Part shown: positions 1-8,309 of the stretch, piece by piece
Layout: each line of letters begins with the position of its first letter
How positions within the stretch are numbered: the stretch's first letter is position 1
Assembly: GCA_009699865.1 (NCBI GenBank)
Contig: WLNJ01000003.1
Coordinates: 1-64,000, forward strand
From: Actinomycetota bacterium
GTDB lineage: Bacteria > Actinomycetota > Thermoleophilia > Solirubrobacterales > Solirubrobacteraceae
DNA length: 64,000 bases
Reading direction: 5' to 3'
Notes under the pieces: model-generated
What the model saw: the letters and a program-made list of their open reading frames with translations, nothing else
Told to the model about the DNA's origin: nothing
Databases searched by the model: none
Program-made: the position numbers and the translations under genes

Positions 1-1241
1 CTCCAGCTGAGGCTGGGGGCACCGTGTGGTGTCAGTACGACGAGAGCTACTGGGAGACATGCTCGACGACTAAGACCTTCACCGGGCTCGCGGACGGCGT
101 TCACTACCTCTACGTGATGCAAGAAGACGCAGCTGGGAATAACTCCACAGCCTCTCCGAGCAACATGGCTTATGTCTCCTGGCGAGTAGACAACGTCGCT
201 CCCGCAGCCCCAGTGATTAGTGGTCCAGCGGCCTTGACTAATAGCCGGTCAGCGTCCATCCCAGTGTCAACTGAGGGCGGAGCAAGTCTCACATGCTCGG
301 TGGATAGCGGATCGTATTCGGCTTGCACGGCGCCAGTCTCGCTGTCGGGGCTTGCTGACGGTGGGCATAGCCTTTCTGTCAAGGCAACTGATGCAGCTGG
401 TAATACGGGCTCATCTGCTTCAGCTAGTTGGACGATTGATGCGACCCCTCCGTCGACTCCCACCATCAGCGACTCGCCTGCTGCTCGAACGCAGTCGAGT
501 TCCGCGAGCGTCGCGTTCAGTGGCGACGACGGCGCCAGCTTTACCTGTTCGGTTGATGGTGGGGCGTACTCAGCTTGTGCATCGCCTAAGGCTCTGAGCG
601 GGCTTGCTGATGGGGAGCACAGCTTGGCTGTGAAGGCTGTTGATGGTGCCGGTAACGCAAGTGATCCCGCAACAGCGTCTTGGACGGTTGATGCGACCGC
701 GCCAGCAGCCCCAGATGTGACCGGTGTTCCTTCACCAGCGACGATCGCAACAAGGGTGACCGCAGCGATCAGCGGTGAGCCGGATGCAACATTTGCCTGC
801 TCGGTTGACTCGGCCGCCTACACAGCGTGTGGTGCGACGTTGAGCGCGAACAATCTAAGCCTCGGGGTGCATGTCATCCGGGTACAGCAGACCGACCTGT
901 CAGGCAATACCAGCGAGGCTGCTACACGGACCTGGTCCGTCGTTGTACTTAACGCGCCAAGGCTCCTTTCGAAGGTTGGACTCTCATTGGCTCCGAAGAC
1001 GAAGATCGTAACTTTGAAGCTCAACGCAAGCGCTGACAGGTCCTACGGGATCAGCAACTCGGTGACTGCGCTTGAGTACTACAACAAGTTTCCTAGGCCA
1101 AAGGATTCCGTTACACGGAACCTGAGTTTTGTTGTTGGCTACGCGACCACGGTGAAGCTGAGGGCTGGTCAGGTTGCCTGTTGGCTAAGGGTTAGGGACA
1201 ACCTGGGCAAATGGTCCACCTGGTACCGGACGCAGTCCTAG
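1..1241 (+). CDS. Partial surface/secreted protein with cysteine-containing Ig-like repeats
   Basis: The reading frame is open to the left edge (no stop from base 3 onward), so the gene starts outside the window and only its last roughly 410 residues are visible. They hold about three and a half repeats of 85-90 residues. Each repeat has a TCSVDxxxYxAC segment, then LSGLADGxHSLxVKAxDxAGN, then SWTxDATxP. This is the pattern of bacterial Ig-like/hyalin-type beta-sandwich repeats of extracellular proteins. Two cysteines per repeat, about ten residues apart, probably form a disulfide. The last 90 residues are a different beta-rich domain ending in VRDNLGKWSTW, and no sortase motif or membrane anchor follows. 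It is probably an exported adhesin or fibre-like protein. Ligand and anchor cannot be told from this fragment. The stop overlaps the convergent DUF1330 gene by four bases. Confidence 0.75.
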   Translation, partial: PAEAGGTVWCQYDESYWETCSTTKTFTGLADGVHYLYVMQEDAAGNNSTASPSNMAYVSWRVDNVAPAAPVISGPAALTNSRSASIPVSTEGGASLTCSVDSGSYSACTAPVSLSGLADGGHSLSVKATDAAGNTGSSASASWTIDATPPSTPTISDSPAARTQSSSASVAFSGDDGASFTCSVDGGAYSACASPKALSGLADGEHSLAVKAVDGAGNASDPATASWTVDATAPAAPDVTGVPSPATIATRVTAAISGEPDATFACSVDSAAYTACGATLSANNLSLGVHVIRVQQTDLSGNTSEAATRTWSVVVLNAPRLLSKVGLSLAPKTKIVTLKLNASADRSYGISNSVTALEYYNKFPRPKDSVTRNLSFVVGYATTVKLRAGQVACWLRVRDNLGKWSTWYRTQS

Positions 1242-1543
1242 CTAAGACCGTGGAGGTAATAGACCGCGTGCGTTGTTGTCGACGCGTGGCGATGGGCTGC
1301 GAGTTCGCGGTATTCAGGCGAGTTCCACCAGCCCTGTAGCGCTTCCTCGGATGGGAACTGGATCATCACCGTGCGGCCATCTGCGTGCTCGCCCTCAAGG
1401 ACGACTGCGCTGTCGTCGAATGTCACGAACCGTCCGCCGTGTGCCTTGAGAATCGGGAAGAATCCCTTCTCGTACACGCGGTAGCCATCTGGGTCATTGA
1501 CTGTGAAGTGTGCGATGAAATGAACGCCGGGGGATTCAGACAT
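1238..1543 (-). CDS. DUF1330 family protein
   Basis: A 101-residue protein of the DUF1330 (dimeric alpha-beta barrel) family. The signature parts are visible: a beta strand HFTVNDPDGYRVYEKG, then HGGRFVTFDD, then VMIQFPSEEALQGWWNSPEY, the typical order in this family. DUF1330 proteins are small cytoplasmic ferredoxin-fold dimers with no firmly assigned reaction. Full length for the family. The gene is monocistronic and divergent from the dehalogenase gene at 1594, with about 50 bases between the two starts. The promoter for this strand is not obvious. Function unknown. Confidence 0.85.
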   Translation of the reverse strand: MSESPGVHFIAHFTVNDPDGYRVYEKGFFPILKAHGGRFVTFDDSAVVLEGEHADGRTVMIQFPSEEALQGWWNSPEYRELAAHRHASTTTHAVYYLHGLS

Positions 1544-1581
1544 GGATGAGTGGCCTTTCGGTTATTGGCTACCGAGCCTAC

Positions 1582-1587
1582 TAAGCT
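1582..1587 (+). promoter_or_regulatory. -10-like element of the haloalkane dehalogenase gene
   Basis: TAAGCT lies six bases before the ATG at 1594. Transcription would begin at or next to the start codon (leaderless). No clear -35. Confidence 0.4.
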
Positions 1588-1593
1588 CCCCCC

Positions 1594-2475
1594 ATGACCA
1601 CGGGAGCTCTTGAGAAGAAGTACGCGGATGTCAACGGTAAGAGGATGGCTTACCACGAGGCTGGTGAGGGAGAGGCGGTGCTCTTCCTACACGGGAATCC
1701 AACATCTTCATACCTGTGGAGAGATGTGATTCCGCATGTGTCTGGTCTCGCGCGCTGTATCGCCCCAGATCTGATTGGTCACGGCGATTCCGACAAGCTC
1801 GACGACTCTGGCCCGGAGTCTTACCGCTTCGTTGAGCACCGTGCCTACCTGGATGGGCTGCTTGACCAGCTTGATCTCGGCGACCGCATCACCTTGGTAC
1901 TCCACGATTGGGGATCGGGCCTCGGCTTCGACTGGGCCAATCGTCACCGGGAGCGCGTGGCCGGAATTGTTTACATGGAGGGCGTGGTCAAACCACTGAC
2001 CTGGGATGACTGGCCCCAATCAGCCAAGGGGATCTTCCAAGGGATGAGATCGGAGCAAGGAGAGGGGATTGTCTTGGATAAGAATCTGTTTGTTGAGGCG
2101 ATCCTCCCGTCCTCGATAATTCGCGACCTTGCGGATGAGGAGATGGCCGAGTACAGAAGGCCGTTCTTGGAGGCCGGCGAGGCCCGCAGGCCAACGCTTT
2201 CATGGCCTCGACAGCTGCCGATCGACGGAACCCCAGTTGATGTGGTCGCGATTGTCGACGCCTACTCATCATGGCTCGCACGCTCTGAGGTTCCAAAGCT
2301 TTTTGTGAATGCCGATCCTGGATCGATTCTGATCGGCGAGCAGCGTGAGTTCTGTCGAAGCTGGCCAAACCAGACAGAGGTCACTGTTCCCGGCCTGCAC
2401 TTCATTCAGGAGGACAGTGCTGATCTGATCGGGCGTGCAATTGCCCAGTGGCTCACGGGTCTAGCTGCAGCCTGA
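1594..2475 (+). CDS. Haloalkane dehalogenase, HLD-II type
   Basis: An alpha/beta-hydrolase of 293 residues that aligns throughout with DhaA/LinB-type haloalkane dehalogenases, which hydrolyse a carbon-halogen bond to an alcohol plus halide. The halide-binding asparagine is in [11 protein letters not shown] (N35). The nucleophile and second halide-binding tryptophan are in [12 protein letters not shown] (D105, W106). The acid is E129 in VYMEGVV, and the base is H269 in GLHFIQED. The acid placed after strand beta-6 is the HLD-II arrangement. All key residues are intact, so it should be an active cytoplasmic enzyme. A separate MDR oxidoreductase follows 56 bases later. No regulator or alcohol dehydrogenase is adjacent. 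The substrate range cannot be predicted. An epoxide hydrolase is unlikely because the halide-binding N/W pair is present. Confidence 0.9.
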   Translation: MTTGALEKKYADVNGKRMAYHEAGEGEAVLFLHGNPTSSYLWRDVIPHVSGLARCIAPDLIGHGDSDKLDDSGPESYRFVEHRAYLDGLLDQLDLGDRITLVLHDWGSGLGFDWANRHRERVAGIVYMEGVVKPLTWDDWPQSAKGIFQGMRSEQGEGIVLDKNLFVEAILPSSIIRDLADEEMAEYRRPFLEAGEARRPTLSWPRQLPIDGTPVDVVAIVDAYSSWLARSEVPKLFVNADPGSILIGEQREFCRSWPNQTEVTVPGLHFIQEDSADLIGRAIAQWLTGLAAA

Positions 2476-2518
2476 CGCGCACACGGGTGGGCTAGGGCTG
2501 CCTGGTGATCCCATGCCG

Positions 2519-2524
2519 TACCCT
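2519..2524 (+). promoter_or_regulatory. -10-like element of the MDR oxidoreductase gene
   Basis: TACCCT lies seven bases before the ATG at 2532 and supports that start over the in-frame GTG at 2505. No clear -35. Confidence 0.4.
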
Positions 2525-2531
2525 GCCAACG

Positions 2532-3506
2532 ATGCGTGCACAACAGATCTCAGAACTAGGCGGACCGGACTCACTCACACTCGTTGACTTGCCTGACCCA
2601 GTAGCCGATGCCGGGTCCGTACTGATTGAGGTTCACGCAGCGGGCGTCAGCTTCCCCGACCTTCTCCTCAGCCAAGGGCTCTACCAAATGAAGCCGGAGC
2701 TTCCTTTCGTACCTGGAGTGGATGTCTCGGGAGTAGTCATCACAGCGCCCGAGGGTTCCGACCTCAAGCCCGGTGATCGTGTTGCCGCCATGACAGGACT
2801 GGGTGGCTTCGCTGAACTTGCAGCCGCTCCCGCGATGCTCACATTTGCAATCCCCGACTCGCTCTCCTTCGAGGCCGCGGCTGGGTTTGTGATGAATCAC
2901 CACACAGCCGTGTTCGCGCTTCAACGCCGTGGGGCGGTGCAGACAGGGGAGACCGTTCTGATACTCGGGGCTGGCGGCGGCGTAGGAACAGCCGCCATCC
3001 AGGTCTCCCATGCCTTGGGGGCCAAGGTCATTGCTGTTGCTTCAAGCGATGCCACCCGTGCGGCGGCAGCGGCCGCTGGTGCCGAGACAGTTCTTGACGG
3101 CGCGGGTGACTGGGGTCCCGAGGTGAAAGAACTGACAGGTGGGCGTGGGGTTGATGTCGTTGTTGATCCCGTCGGCGGCGAGGCGTTCACGGCTGGACTC
3201 CGTTCCCTTGCCCCTGAGGGCCGCCTGCTCGTGATTGGTTTCGCAGCGGGGGCGATACCCGAGATTGCTGCCAACCGGATTCTCCTTCGCAATGTCTCAG
3301 TGGTCGGCGTGAACTGGGGTGGGTTCATTGCGGGACATCCTTCCTATCCGGCTGAAGCAGCAGCTCAGCTAGCCGAATGGCTCGAGCAGGATCTGATCCG
3401 CCCTGAGGTGGGTCTCAGCTATTCCTTTGATGACTCAGCGCAGGCGTTGCGTGATCTTGGCGACCGCAAGGCGGTTGCTAAGTCTGTGATTCGCGTCAAG
3501 ACCTGA
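2532..3506 (+). CDS. Zinc-free MDR NADPH:quinone oxidoreductase-like protein
   Basis: A medium-chain dehydrogenase/reductase of about 324 residues. It has an N-terminal GroES-like fold (PGVDVSGVV, GDRVAAMTGLGGFAE) and a Rossmann domain with LILGAGGGVGTAAIQ for the NADPH pyrophosphate. The cysteine and histidine zinc ligands of alcohol dehydrogenases are missing, as in the quinone oxidoreductase (Qor) branch, which reduces quinones or enones with NADPH. I chose the ATG at 2532 because the family starts here (MRAQQISELGGPDSL) and a -10-like hexamer sits seven bases upstream. An in-frame GTG at 2505 would add nine non-conserved residues. The 3' end overlaps the convergent egtD by 11 bases. Confidence 0.85.
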   Translation: MRAQQISELGGPDSLTLVDLPDPVADAGSVLIEVHAAGVSFPDLLLSQGLYQMKPELPFVPGVDVSGVVITAPEGSDLKPGDRVAAMTGLGGFAELAAAPAMLTFAIPDSLSFEAAAGFVMNHHTAVFALQRRGAVQTGETVLILGAGGGVGTAAIQVSHALGAKVIAVASSDATRAAAAAAGAETVLDGAGDWGPEVKELTGGRGVDVVVDPVGGEAFTAGLRSLAPEGRLLVIGFAAGAIPEIAANRILLRNVSVVGVNWGGFIAGHPSYPAEAAAQLAEWLEQDLIRPEVGLSYSFDDSAQALRDLGDRKAVAKSVIRVKT

Positions 3507-4500
3507 TCTGGGGATTGCTCAGCGACAGGGCAAACTGCCCTGCGCTGTCAGTCTCAAACCAGGCAATCTCGAGTCCAGCGTTGGCCAGGTCCTGCTGAAG
3601 CCTCTCCGGTGTGAATTTGGCGCTCACCTCGGTCAGGATCTCCTCACCCGGCGCAAAGACCACCTTCAGTCCGCCCAGGGCCTGAATAGTCACCTCCTGA
3701 GTCATGGTTGAACGCAGACGCATCTCGATTTGCTCCTGTTGCTCGTTGTAAATGGCCACGTGTTGAAAGGCGTTGGGATCGAAGTCAGCGTCAAGCTCCC
3801 GGTTGATCACCTCAAGAACATTCCGGTTGAAGGCCGCAGTGACTCCCTGCGAGTCGTCATATGCCGCTTCCAACGGCTTGCGGTCCTTGACAAGGTCAGT
3901 GCCTAGTAGGAGGTAGTCATTTGGCCGCAGTATCGAGCTGATTCCGGCTAGGAGATCGGTTCGGTCAACCCCAACAAAGTTGCCGACCGTTCCGCCCAGC
4001 AAAGCGACGATTCGCGGACCATCGCCAGCCGGCACTGCATCCATGTGTCTGAGGAAGTCTCCGGCGACGCCGTGGACTTGGACTCCGGGGTATTCAGCCG
4101 CGATTGCCTCGGATACTTGCCGAAGTTGTTGCTCGGCCACGTCCACCGGAACGTACCTCTGAAGGGTTCCGGCGTTGTCAAGCGCAGTAAGGAGTACGCG
4201 CGTCTTTTCAGCACTGCCGGCACCGAGCTCAACCAGCTCGGTTGCCCTGGTCAGTCGGGCCATCTCAGCAGATTGAGCGACAAGGATTTCTCTTTCAGCC
4301 CGGGTTGGGTAGTACTCGGGGAGCTCGCAGATCCGTTCGAAGAGGTCTGCTCCAGCTGAGTCGTAAAAATGCTTCGGCGGAAGTGTTTTGGGGATTGAAG
4401 TAAGACCGGCGAGTACGTCGTCAGCGAGAGTTCTCTGAGTAGCGTCTGCCAGCAGCGTTGTCACGGTCACATTCTGTGATGAGTGGGGCAAAGGTTTCAC
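3496..4500 (-). CDS. egtD: L-histidine N-alpha-methyltransferase EgtD (ergothioneine biosynthesis)
   Basis: A 334-residue SAM-dependent methyltransferase of the EgtD family. The protein would trimethylate the alpha-amino group of histidine to hercynine, the first ergothioneine-specific step. The family pattern is clear: YDSAGADLFERICELPEYYPTRAE near the N terminus, the SAM motif VELGAGSAEKTR, YVPVDVAEQQL, LLGGTVGNF, and a C-terminal substrate-binding segment LTEVSAKFTPE. Length is standard. It is the second gene of a two-gene operon: its start overlaps the stop of egtB by four bases (ATGA), so the two are translationally coupled. No egtA, egtC or egtE homologue lies in the window. Location is cytoplasmic. 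Confidence 0.93.
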   Translation of the reverse strand: MKPLPHSSQNVTVTTLLADATQRTLADDVLAGLTSIPKTLPPKHFYDSAGADLFERICELPEYYPTRAEREILVAQSAEMARLTRATELVELGAGSAEKTRVLLTALDNAGTLQRYVPVDVAEQQLRQVSEAIAAEYPGVQVHGVAGDFLRHMDAVPAGDGPRIVALLGGTVGNFVGVDRTDLLAGISSILRPNDYLLLGTDLVKDRKPLEAAYDDSQGVTAAFNRNVLEVINRELDADFDPNAFQHVAIYNEQQEQIEMRLRSTMTQEVTIQALGGLKVVFAPGEEILTEVSAKFTPERLQQDLANAGLEIAWFETDSAGQFALSLSNPQIRS

Positions 4501-5609
4501 GCGTCAGCGGCCAGCCGTACGCCAGAAAAGATCTGTTGCCGCTGAGGAAGATCCCAGTTGCGGAATGTGCTGGACGCAACGCGGGGTGAGGTTGCCCAAG
4601 ACCCGCCCCGGAGGACCCTGTACTTATCCCCAAAGTAGACCTCGGAGTACTCGCGATAGGGAAAAGCTTGGAAGCCGGGGTATCCGCGGAAGCTGGTCGA
4701 CGTCCACTCCCAGCCGTACCCGATCTCGTTGAGCAGGCCGGCTGCGGCTGCGGCCTCCCACTCGTGCTCGGTTGGAAGTCGGCATCGCGAGAATCTGGCA
4801 AAGGCCTCCGCCTCATGGAAAGAGACGTTGGTGACGGGGGCGCGAGGGTCGGCAGTTGTCCAGCGCAGCGGTGTCGTTGTCGCTGTCGCGGTTCTCCATT
4901 CCCAGCCGTCCGGGGACCAGAGTTCCTCTCTTGAATACCCCTCGGCCTCGATGAAGTCGGTCCAGAGCTGATGACTGACTGGGCTTGTGGCGATTGCGAA
5001 TGAGTCAAGACTGACCATGTGGCGGGGCCGCTCGTTGTCGTAGGCGAAACCGTCGTTGTCTGCTCCGACGTAGGTCCCGCCCGCTGGGATGACAACGTTT
5101 GGAAGGTCGCTGCCCGCGGCGATCTCAAGTCCGGTTGGCGGCTCATCTGAGCTGAGCAGTTGTCCTAGTGCCATTGTCTGACGCATGGTCTCTGTGTGCT
5201 GGAGTTCATGCCGTATGACCATCTCGTGAAGGAAGTCATGGACGCCTAGTCGGTTGGTGCCCTCGACTACTCTGGCCCGGACGGCCAAGAGGTAATCAAG
5301 AGCCTCAGGGTACGTGAGCAGCTCTAGATCACCACGAACCTGTCTGGGTGACTCAAATGCGTCATACAGGGCTGCGAGTTCAGGATGGAGCAGGTCCATG
5401 CCGAAGGTCCGGTGGGCGAGCCAAAGGTCCTCGTAGGCAGCTATATGGCCCAAGTCCCAGACCAGAGGGCTCATCAGCGGGTCAATCACGCGTTCCATGT
5501 CCGACTTGCTGATCTGCGCGACAAGGGCGAGCGTTTCGCGGCGGGCGGTCTCCAAGGCGGAAAGCTGGTCGGCTTGGTCAGGTAAGTCGCTTGTCCGGGT
5601 GCTTGCCAT
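4497..5609 (-). CDS. egtB: Hercynine oxygenase EgtB
   Basis: A 370-residue protein with an N-terminal DinB-like helical domain and a C-terminal formylglycine-generating/sulfatase-modifying (FGE) fold, the EgtB architecture. EgtB is a non-haem iron enzyme that joins hercynine to a cysteine-containing thiol through a sulfoxide. The three iron-ligand histidines are visible as H55 in DLGHIAAYE and H134/H138 in RHELQHTETMRQ. The C-terminal part holds LRGGSWATSP and the terminal FSGVRLA typical of the fold. It is shorter than the roughly 430-residue mycobacterial enzymes, mainly through shorter loops. Whether it uses gamma-glutamylcysteine or cysteine as thiol donor cannot be decided; the absence of egtC nearby leaves both open. 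Head of the egtB-egtD operon. Confidence 0.93.
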   Translation of the reverse strand: MASTRTSDLPDQADQLSALETARRETLALVAQISKSDMERVIDPLMSPLVWDLGHIAAYEDLWLAHRTFGMDLLHPELAALYDAFESPRQVRGDLELLTYPEALDYLLAVRARVVEGTNRLGVHDFLHEMVIRHELQHTETMRQTMALGQLLSSDEPPTGLEIAAGSDLPNVVIPAGGTYVGADNDGFAYDNERPRHMVSLDSFAIATSPVSHQLWTDFIEAEGYSREELWSPDGWEWRTATATTTPLRWTTADPRAPVTNVSFHEAEAFARFSRCRLPTEHEWEAAAAAGLLNEIGYGWEWTSTSFRGYPGFQAFPYREYSEVYFGDKYRVLRGGSWATSPRVASSTFRNWDLPQRQQIFSGVRLAADA

Positions 5610-5618
5610 CAGAGAGTC

Positions 5619-5624
5619 ACTCTA
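5619..5624 (-). promoter_or_regulatory. -10-like element of egtB-egtD
   Basis: On the minus strand TAGAGT lies nine bases before the egtB ATG (5609), giving a leader of only a few bases. Confidence 0.35.
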
Positions 5625-5645
5625 ACTCCAGCTTCCGTCAGCGGC

Positions 5646-5651
5646 TAGGCT
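5646..5651 (+). promoter_or_regulatory. -10-like element of the DoxX gene
   Basis: TAGGCT lies ten bases before the ATG at 5662. The divergent egtB and doxX starts are only 52 bases apart, so their promoters must overlap. Confidence 0.35.
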
Positions 5652-5661
5652 TTCATTCACA

Positions 5662-6048
5662 ATGCGACTGATCAAATTCCTCTGCGGGCCGTTCTTCATC
5701 TTTGCGGGCGTCATGCATTTCGTACGGCCAGGCTTCTACCTTCAGATCATGCCGCCGTGGCTGCCCGCTCATGAGGCAATGAACTACGCAAGCGGCGCTG
5801 CTGAGGTAGTTGGCGGCGCGGCCCTCATGTGTCCTGATCCGAAGGTCCGGAGGGCAGGTGGTTGGTTCACGCTGCTGACGCTTCTGGCGGTCTATCCGGC
5901 CAACATTCACATGGCGCTGAACCCTGAGGACTATCCCAATGTTCCGGGTGGGCAAGCTGGGCTGATTGCGAGGCTGCCTTTCCAAGCCGTCTTTGTTGCG
6001 TGGGTCTGGGGCGCGATGAATCGCGGCCGGACTAGCTCCGACAGCTGA
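5662..6048 (+). CDS. DoxX-family integral membrane protein
   Basis: A 128-residue protein with four hydrophobic segments (about 5-20, 40-57, 66-83 and 103-119) and the DoxX-family opening RLIKFLCGPFFIFAGVMHFVRP, here split by charged residues. It also has the conserved ASGAAEVVGGAAL segment. DoxX-like proteins are small four-helix membrane proteins linked to quinol or thiol redox chemistry, but most have no proven reaction. It is divergent from egtB and convergent with the P450 gene. A redox link to ergothioneine is possible but only suggested by position. Confidence 0.75.
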   Translation: MRLIKFLCGPFFIFAGVMHFVRPGFYLQIMPPWLPAHEAMNYASGAAEVVGGAALMCPDPKVRRAGGWFTLLTLLAVYPANIHMALNPEDYPNVPGGQAGLIARLPFQAVFVAWVWGAMNRGRTSSDS

Positions 6049-6067
6049 CTCCGCTGCTACCTGCGGC

Positions 6068-7309
6068 CTATGAGGCCCGGGGGCCCAAGGTGACCGGAAG
6101 CGCCTTGAGCTGGTTTACGAACCCGGATACGACATGTGTTGGGGTGCCGTCGAGTTCCATCTCGGGATAGCGGGAGAAGGTTTCCTCCAAGAGGATCTTG
6201 AGCTCAAGTCGCGCGAGCGCTGATCCAAGGCAGAAGTGCCGGCCACCCGCCCCAAAGGACTGGTGGGTTGGGTTTCGCTCCACGTCAAACTCGTCGGCTC
6301 GCTCAAACTCGTCCTCATCGCGCCCGGCTCCGATGTACCACATGACAACCTTGTCGCCCTCCTTAATCTCCTGCCCGTTGATGACCGTGTCCTTGGTCGC
6401 CGTACGGCGGAAGTGAGCGAAAGCAGGGAACATTCTCAGTGACTCTTCAACCGTGCTGGGGACAAGGTCCATGTTCGCCAGCAGCTTGGCCTTCTGGTCT
6501 GGGTGCTCAAGGAGTGCTCTGACCGCGCTTGAGAATGTTGACTTGGTGCTGTCGTTGCCGGCTGCCATCAGGAGGAAGAAGCCCATGATGATCTCGTGGT
6601 CCTCAAGCTTTTCGCCGTCCACCTCTGCGTGGACGAGGACACTGGTGAGGTCCTCGGTTGGGTTCTCGCGGCGGGCGTTGACCAGTGCCTGAGCTTTCTC
6701 GAAGACGAGCGGCATGTCGCGCTCCATGATTGATTGCAGGCCCTCGGGGTTCACATCGGGATCGTTTGCGGCAAGGATCGTGTTGATCAAGTCTGACCAG
6801 ATCAGAACATCCTCATCTGCGATGCCCATGAAGCCGCAGATCACGCGGGCAACAACCGGCTGGGCGATGTCGTGGACTATCTCGCACGTCTCCTGCCCAT
6901 CGAGCTTGTCGAGTTCCTCGCGCACGATTTGACGGATTTCGTCCTCGTGCATCGCAATGCGCTTCGGGGTGAAGCCGCGCTGGAAGAGCGCCTTCAGGCG
7001 GTCGTGCTTGGGAGGGTCCATCGCAATGAACATGCTCTGCATTAGCTCGAGTGGCAGTGCGCCAGTGGCTGCGAGTATGCCTCCGCGCTCTGATGAGAAG
7101 GTTTCCCAGTCGCGGCTGACGGTCCTTAAGTCTTCGGCCTTGGTCAGCGACCAGAAGCCAGGCTCGTCGGGAAAGTCGAGCATGTCGGCTGTGAAGTGCA
7201 CCGGGCATTCGCTGCGGAGCCGCTTGAAGAACTCGTAGGGAGGACCGTCCGCCCACATTTCCTCATCAAATGCTGGGATCTCGTCAAGTGGGATTTCCTG
7301 CTCTGACAT
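6068..7309 (-). CDS. Cytochrome P450
   Basis: A complete bacterial class-I P450 of 413 residues. It has the I-helix oxygen-activation motif AGNDST (250-255), the K-helix ExxR (E289-R292) and the haem-ligand loop FGAGGRHFCLG with the axial cysteine C360. It is soluble and has no signal peptide. Sequence style (AMDPPKHDRLKALFQRGFTP, then AGNDST) resembles actinobacterial P450s of the CYP124/125/142 group, which hydroxylate lipid or sterol side chains, but the substrate cannot be read from sequence. No ferredoxin or ferredoxin reductase is adjacent. It has a good ribosome site (AGGAGAG) eight bases before the ATG, unlike the leaderless genes nearby. Confidence 0.93.
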   Translation of the reverse strand: MSEQEIPLDEIPAFDEEMWADGPPYEFFKRLRSECPVHFTADMLDFPDEPGFWSLTKAEDLRTVSRDWETFSSERGGILAATGALPLELMQSMFIAMDPPKHDRLKALFQRGFTPKRIAMHEDEIRQIVREELDKLDGQETCEIVHDIAQPVVARVICGFMGIADEDVLIWSDLINTILAANDPDVNPEGLQSIMERDMPLVFEKAQALVNARRENPTEDLTSVLVHAEVDGEKLEDHEIIMGFFLLMAAGNDSTKSTFSSAVRALLEHPDQKAKLLANMDLVPSTVEESLRMFPAFAHFRRTATKDTVINGQEIKEGDKVVMWYIGAGRDEDEFERADEFDVERNPTHQSFGAGGRHFCLGSALARLELKILLEETFSRYPEMELDGTPTHVVSGFVNQLKALPVTLGPRAS

Positions 7310-7460
7310 CCGGCTCTCCTCTGCTTAGTGGCGACCAGCTCGAACTTGACGGCTGCGTCAACTTCGGCGTGGTCACATCGTAGCGCGTGGGGAGTCGGAA
7401 GTCACGCTAGGTCACCGCATTAGGTGGCGCATTGCCGCTTGCTAGTCCATACTTCACTGG

Positions 7461-7485
7461 GTCAACTTCTTGACACGCTGTCAAG
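7461..7485 (+). promoter_or_regulatory. Overlapping inverted repeats before an exported-protein gene
   Basis: CTTGACA-CGC-TGTCAAG (7469-7485) is a perfect 7-bp inverted repeat. Its left arm can instead pair with GTCAA at 7461-7465 (GTCAA-CTTC-TTGAC). The two pairings exclude each other. The element ends just before the GGGGGAGAGGG ribosome site of the gene at 7504. It could be a repressor operator or a small RNA switch. Confidence 0.4.
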
Positions 7486-7503
7486 GGACGGGGGAGAGGG
7501 CTT

Positions 7504-8265
7504 ATGAAGAGGATTGGATTGGTTCTGACAGCAGGTCTCGTGGCCGGCGCGTTCGTTGCTCAGGGAGCGGGAGGGGCAACCACCAAGTATGTGCACATGC
7601 GCGGCACGGCCTACGAGTTCAACAGCGTTCACACAATGCTCGCTGGTGCCTTGATCAAGGTCGATGAATATCCAGCCCTCAGTGCCACTGTTGGCAGTAA
7701 TGGCAAGTACGACCTTCAGGTCCCATCGAGGGCCAAGAAGGTGACGCCTTACATCACCATCACCGGTTACAGGACGATCGCCCTTCAGACATTCACGATG
7801 GCCGGCAAGGACCTCAAGAATGTCAACTTCCAAGTGCCAACCCAGTCAGTTGGGAAGTACTTGCAGATGCTCCTCAACATTCCGCCAGTTGACGCTAATG
7901 CCGAGTTCTGGACAATCAGGGACTGCGCGATTGTCTCCACGTTCAACACCAAGAACGTGCACAACCTTGATTACGCAGGATTCATTGCCTACGGTGCACA
8001 TGGTGTTGCTGGCGCGACAGCGAAGGCCTCTCCGAAGCTGAGTGGGCTGTCATCCCCGGTCTACTTCAATGACAACGTTCTGCCAGATCGCACGAAGAAG
8101 TCATCATCGGTCGATGGTGGGGTGATCTTCACCCGCGTTCCTGCGGGGGTCTACACAATTACTGCGGTACACAAGACGGCCAAGTTCGCCACGTTCAAAG
8201 CAACCTGCAAGCCTGGCCGGATTGTCAACGCGAACCCACCATGGGGGCTTTACCAGACCAAGTAG
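7504..8265 (+). CDS. Exported protein with carboxypeptidase-regulatory-like beta domain
   Basis: A 253-residue protein with a clear signal peptide: MKRIGLVL, a hydrophobic core to about residue 20, and an AxA-type site near QGAGGA. The next 80 residues (MRGTAYEFNSVHTMLAGALIKV... then GKYDLQVP... then VTPYITITGY) resemble the carboxypeptidase-regulatory/transthyretin-like beta-sandwich, with its pattern of added content, variation and plain delivery strands. The C-terminal part ends in GGVIFTRVPAGVYTITAVHK, another strand pair of the same style. There are two cysteines (one in RDCAIVS, one in KATCKPG). No catalytic motif is visible. The start is supported by a strong purine-rich ribosome site immediately upstream. 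Role unknown, possibly cell-surface carbohydrate or protein binding. A good intrinsic terminator follows at 8310. Confidence 0.6.
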   Translation: MKRIGLVLTAGLVAGAFVAQGAGGATTKYVHMRGTAYEFNSVHTMLAGALIKVDEYPALSATVGSNGKYDLQVPSRAKKVTPYITITGYRTIALQTFTMAGKDLKNVNFQVPTQSVGKYLQMLLNIPPVDANAEFWTIRDCAIVSTFNTKNVHNLDYAGFIAYGAHGVAGATAKASPKLSGLSSPVYFNDNVLPDRTKKSSSVDGGVIFTRVPAGVYTITAVHKTAKFATFKATCKPGRIVNANPPWGLYQTK

Positions 8266-8309
8266 GGAGTTTGGGCAGTTGGTCTCGGTGAGTTTGTTGA
8301 GTTATTGGT

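Noticed and set aside
4421-5146. 241-residue minus-strand ORF inside egtB
   Set aside because: Shadow in another frame of egtB; Ser/Pro/Arg-rich, no family features, while the egtB frame has all iron-ligand histidines.
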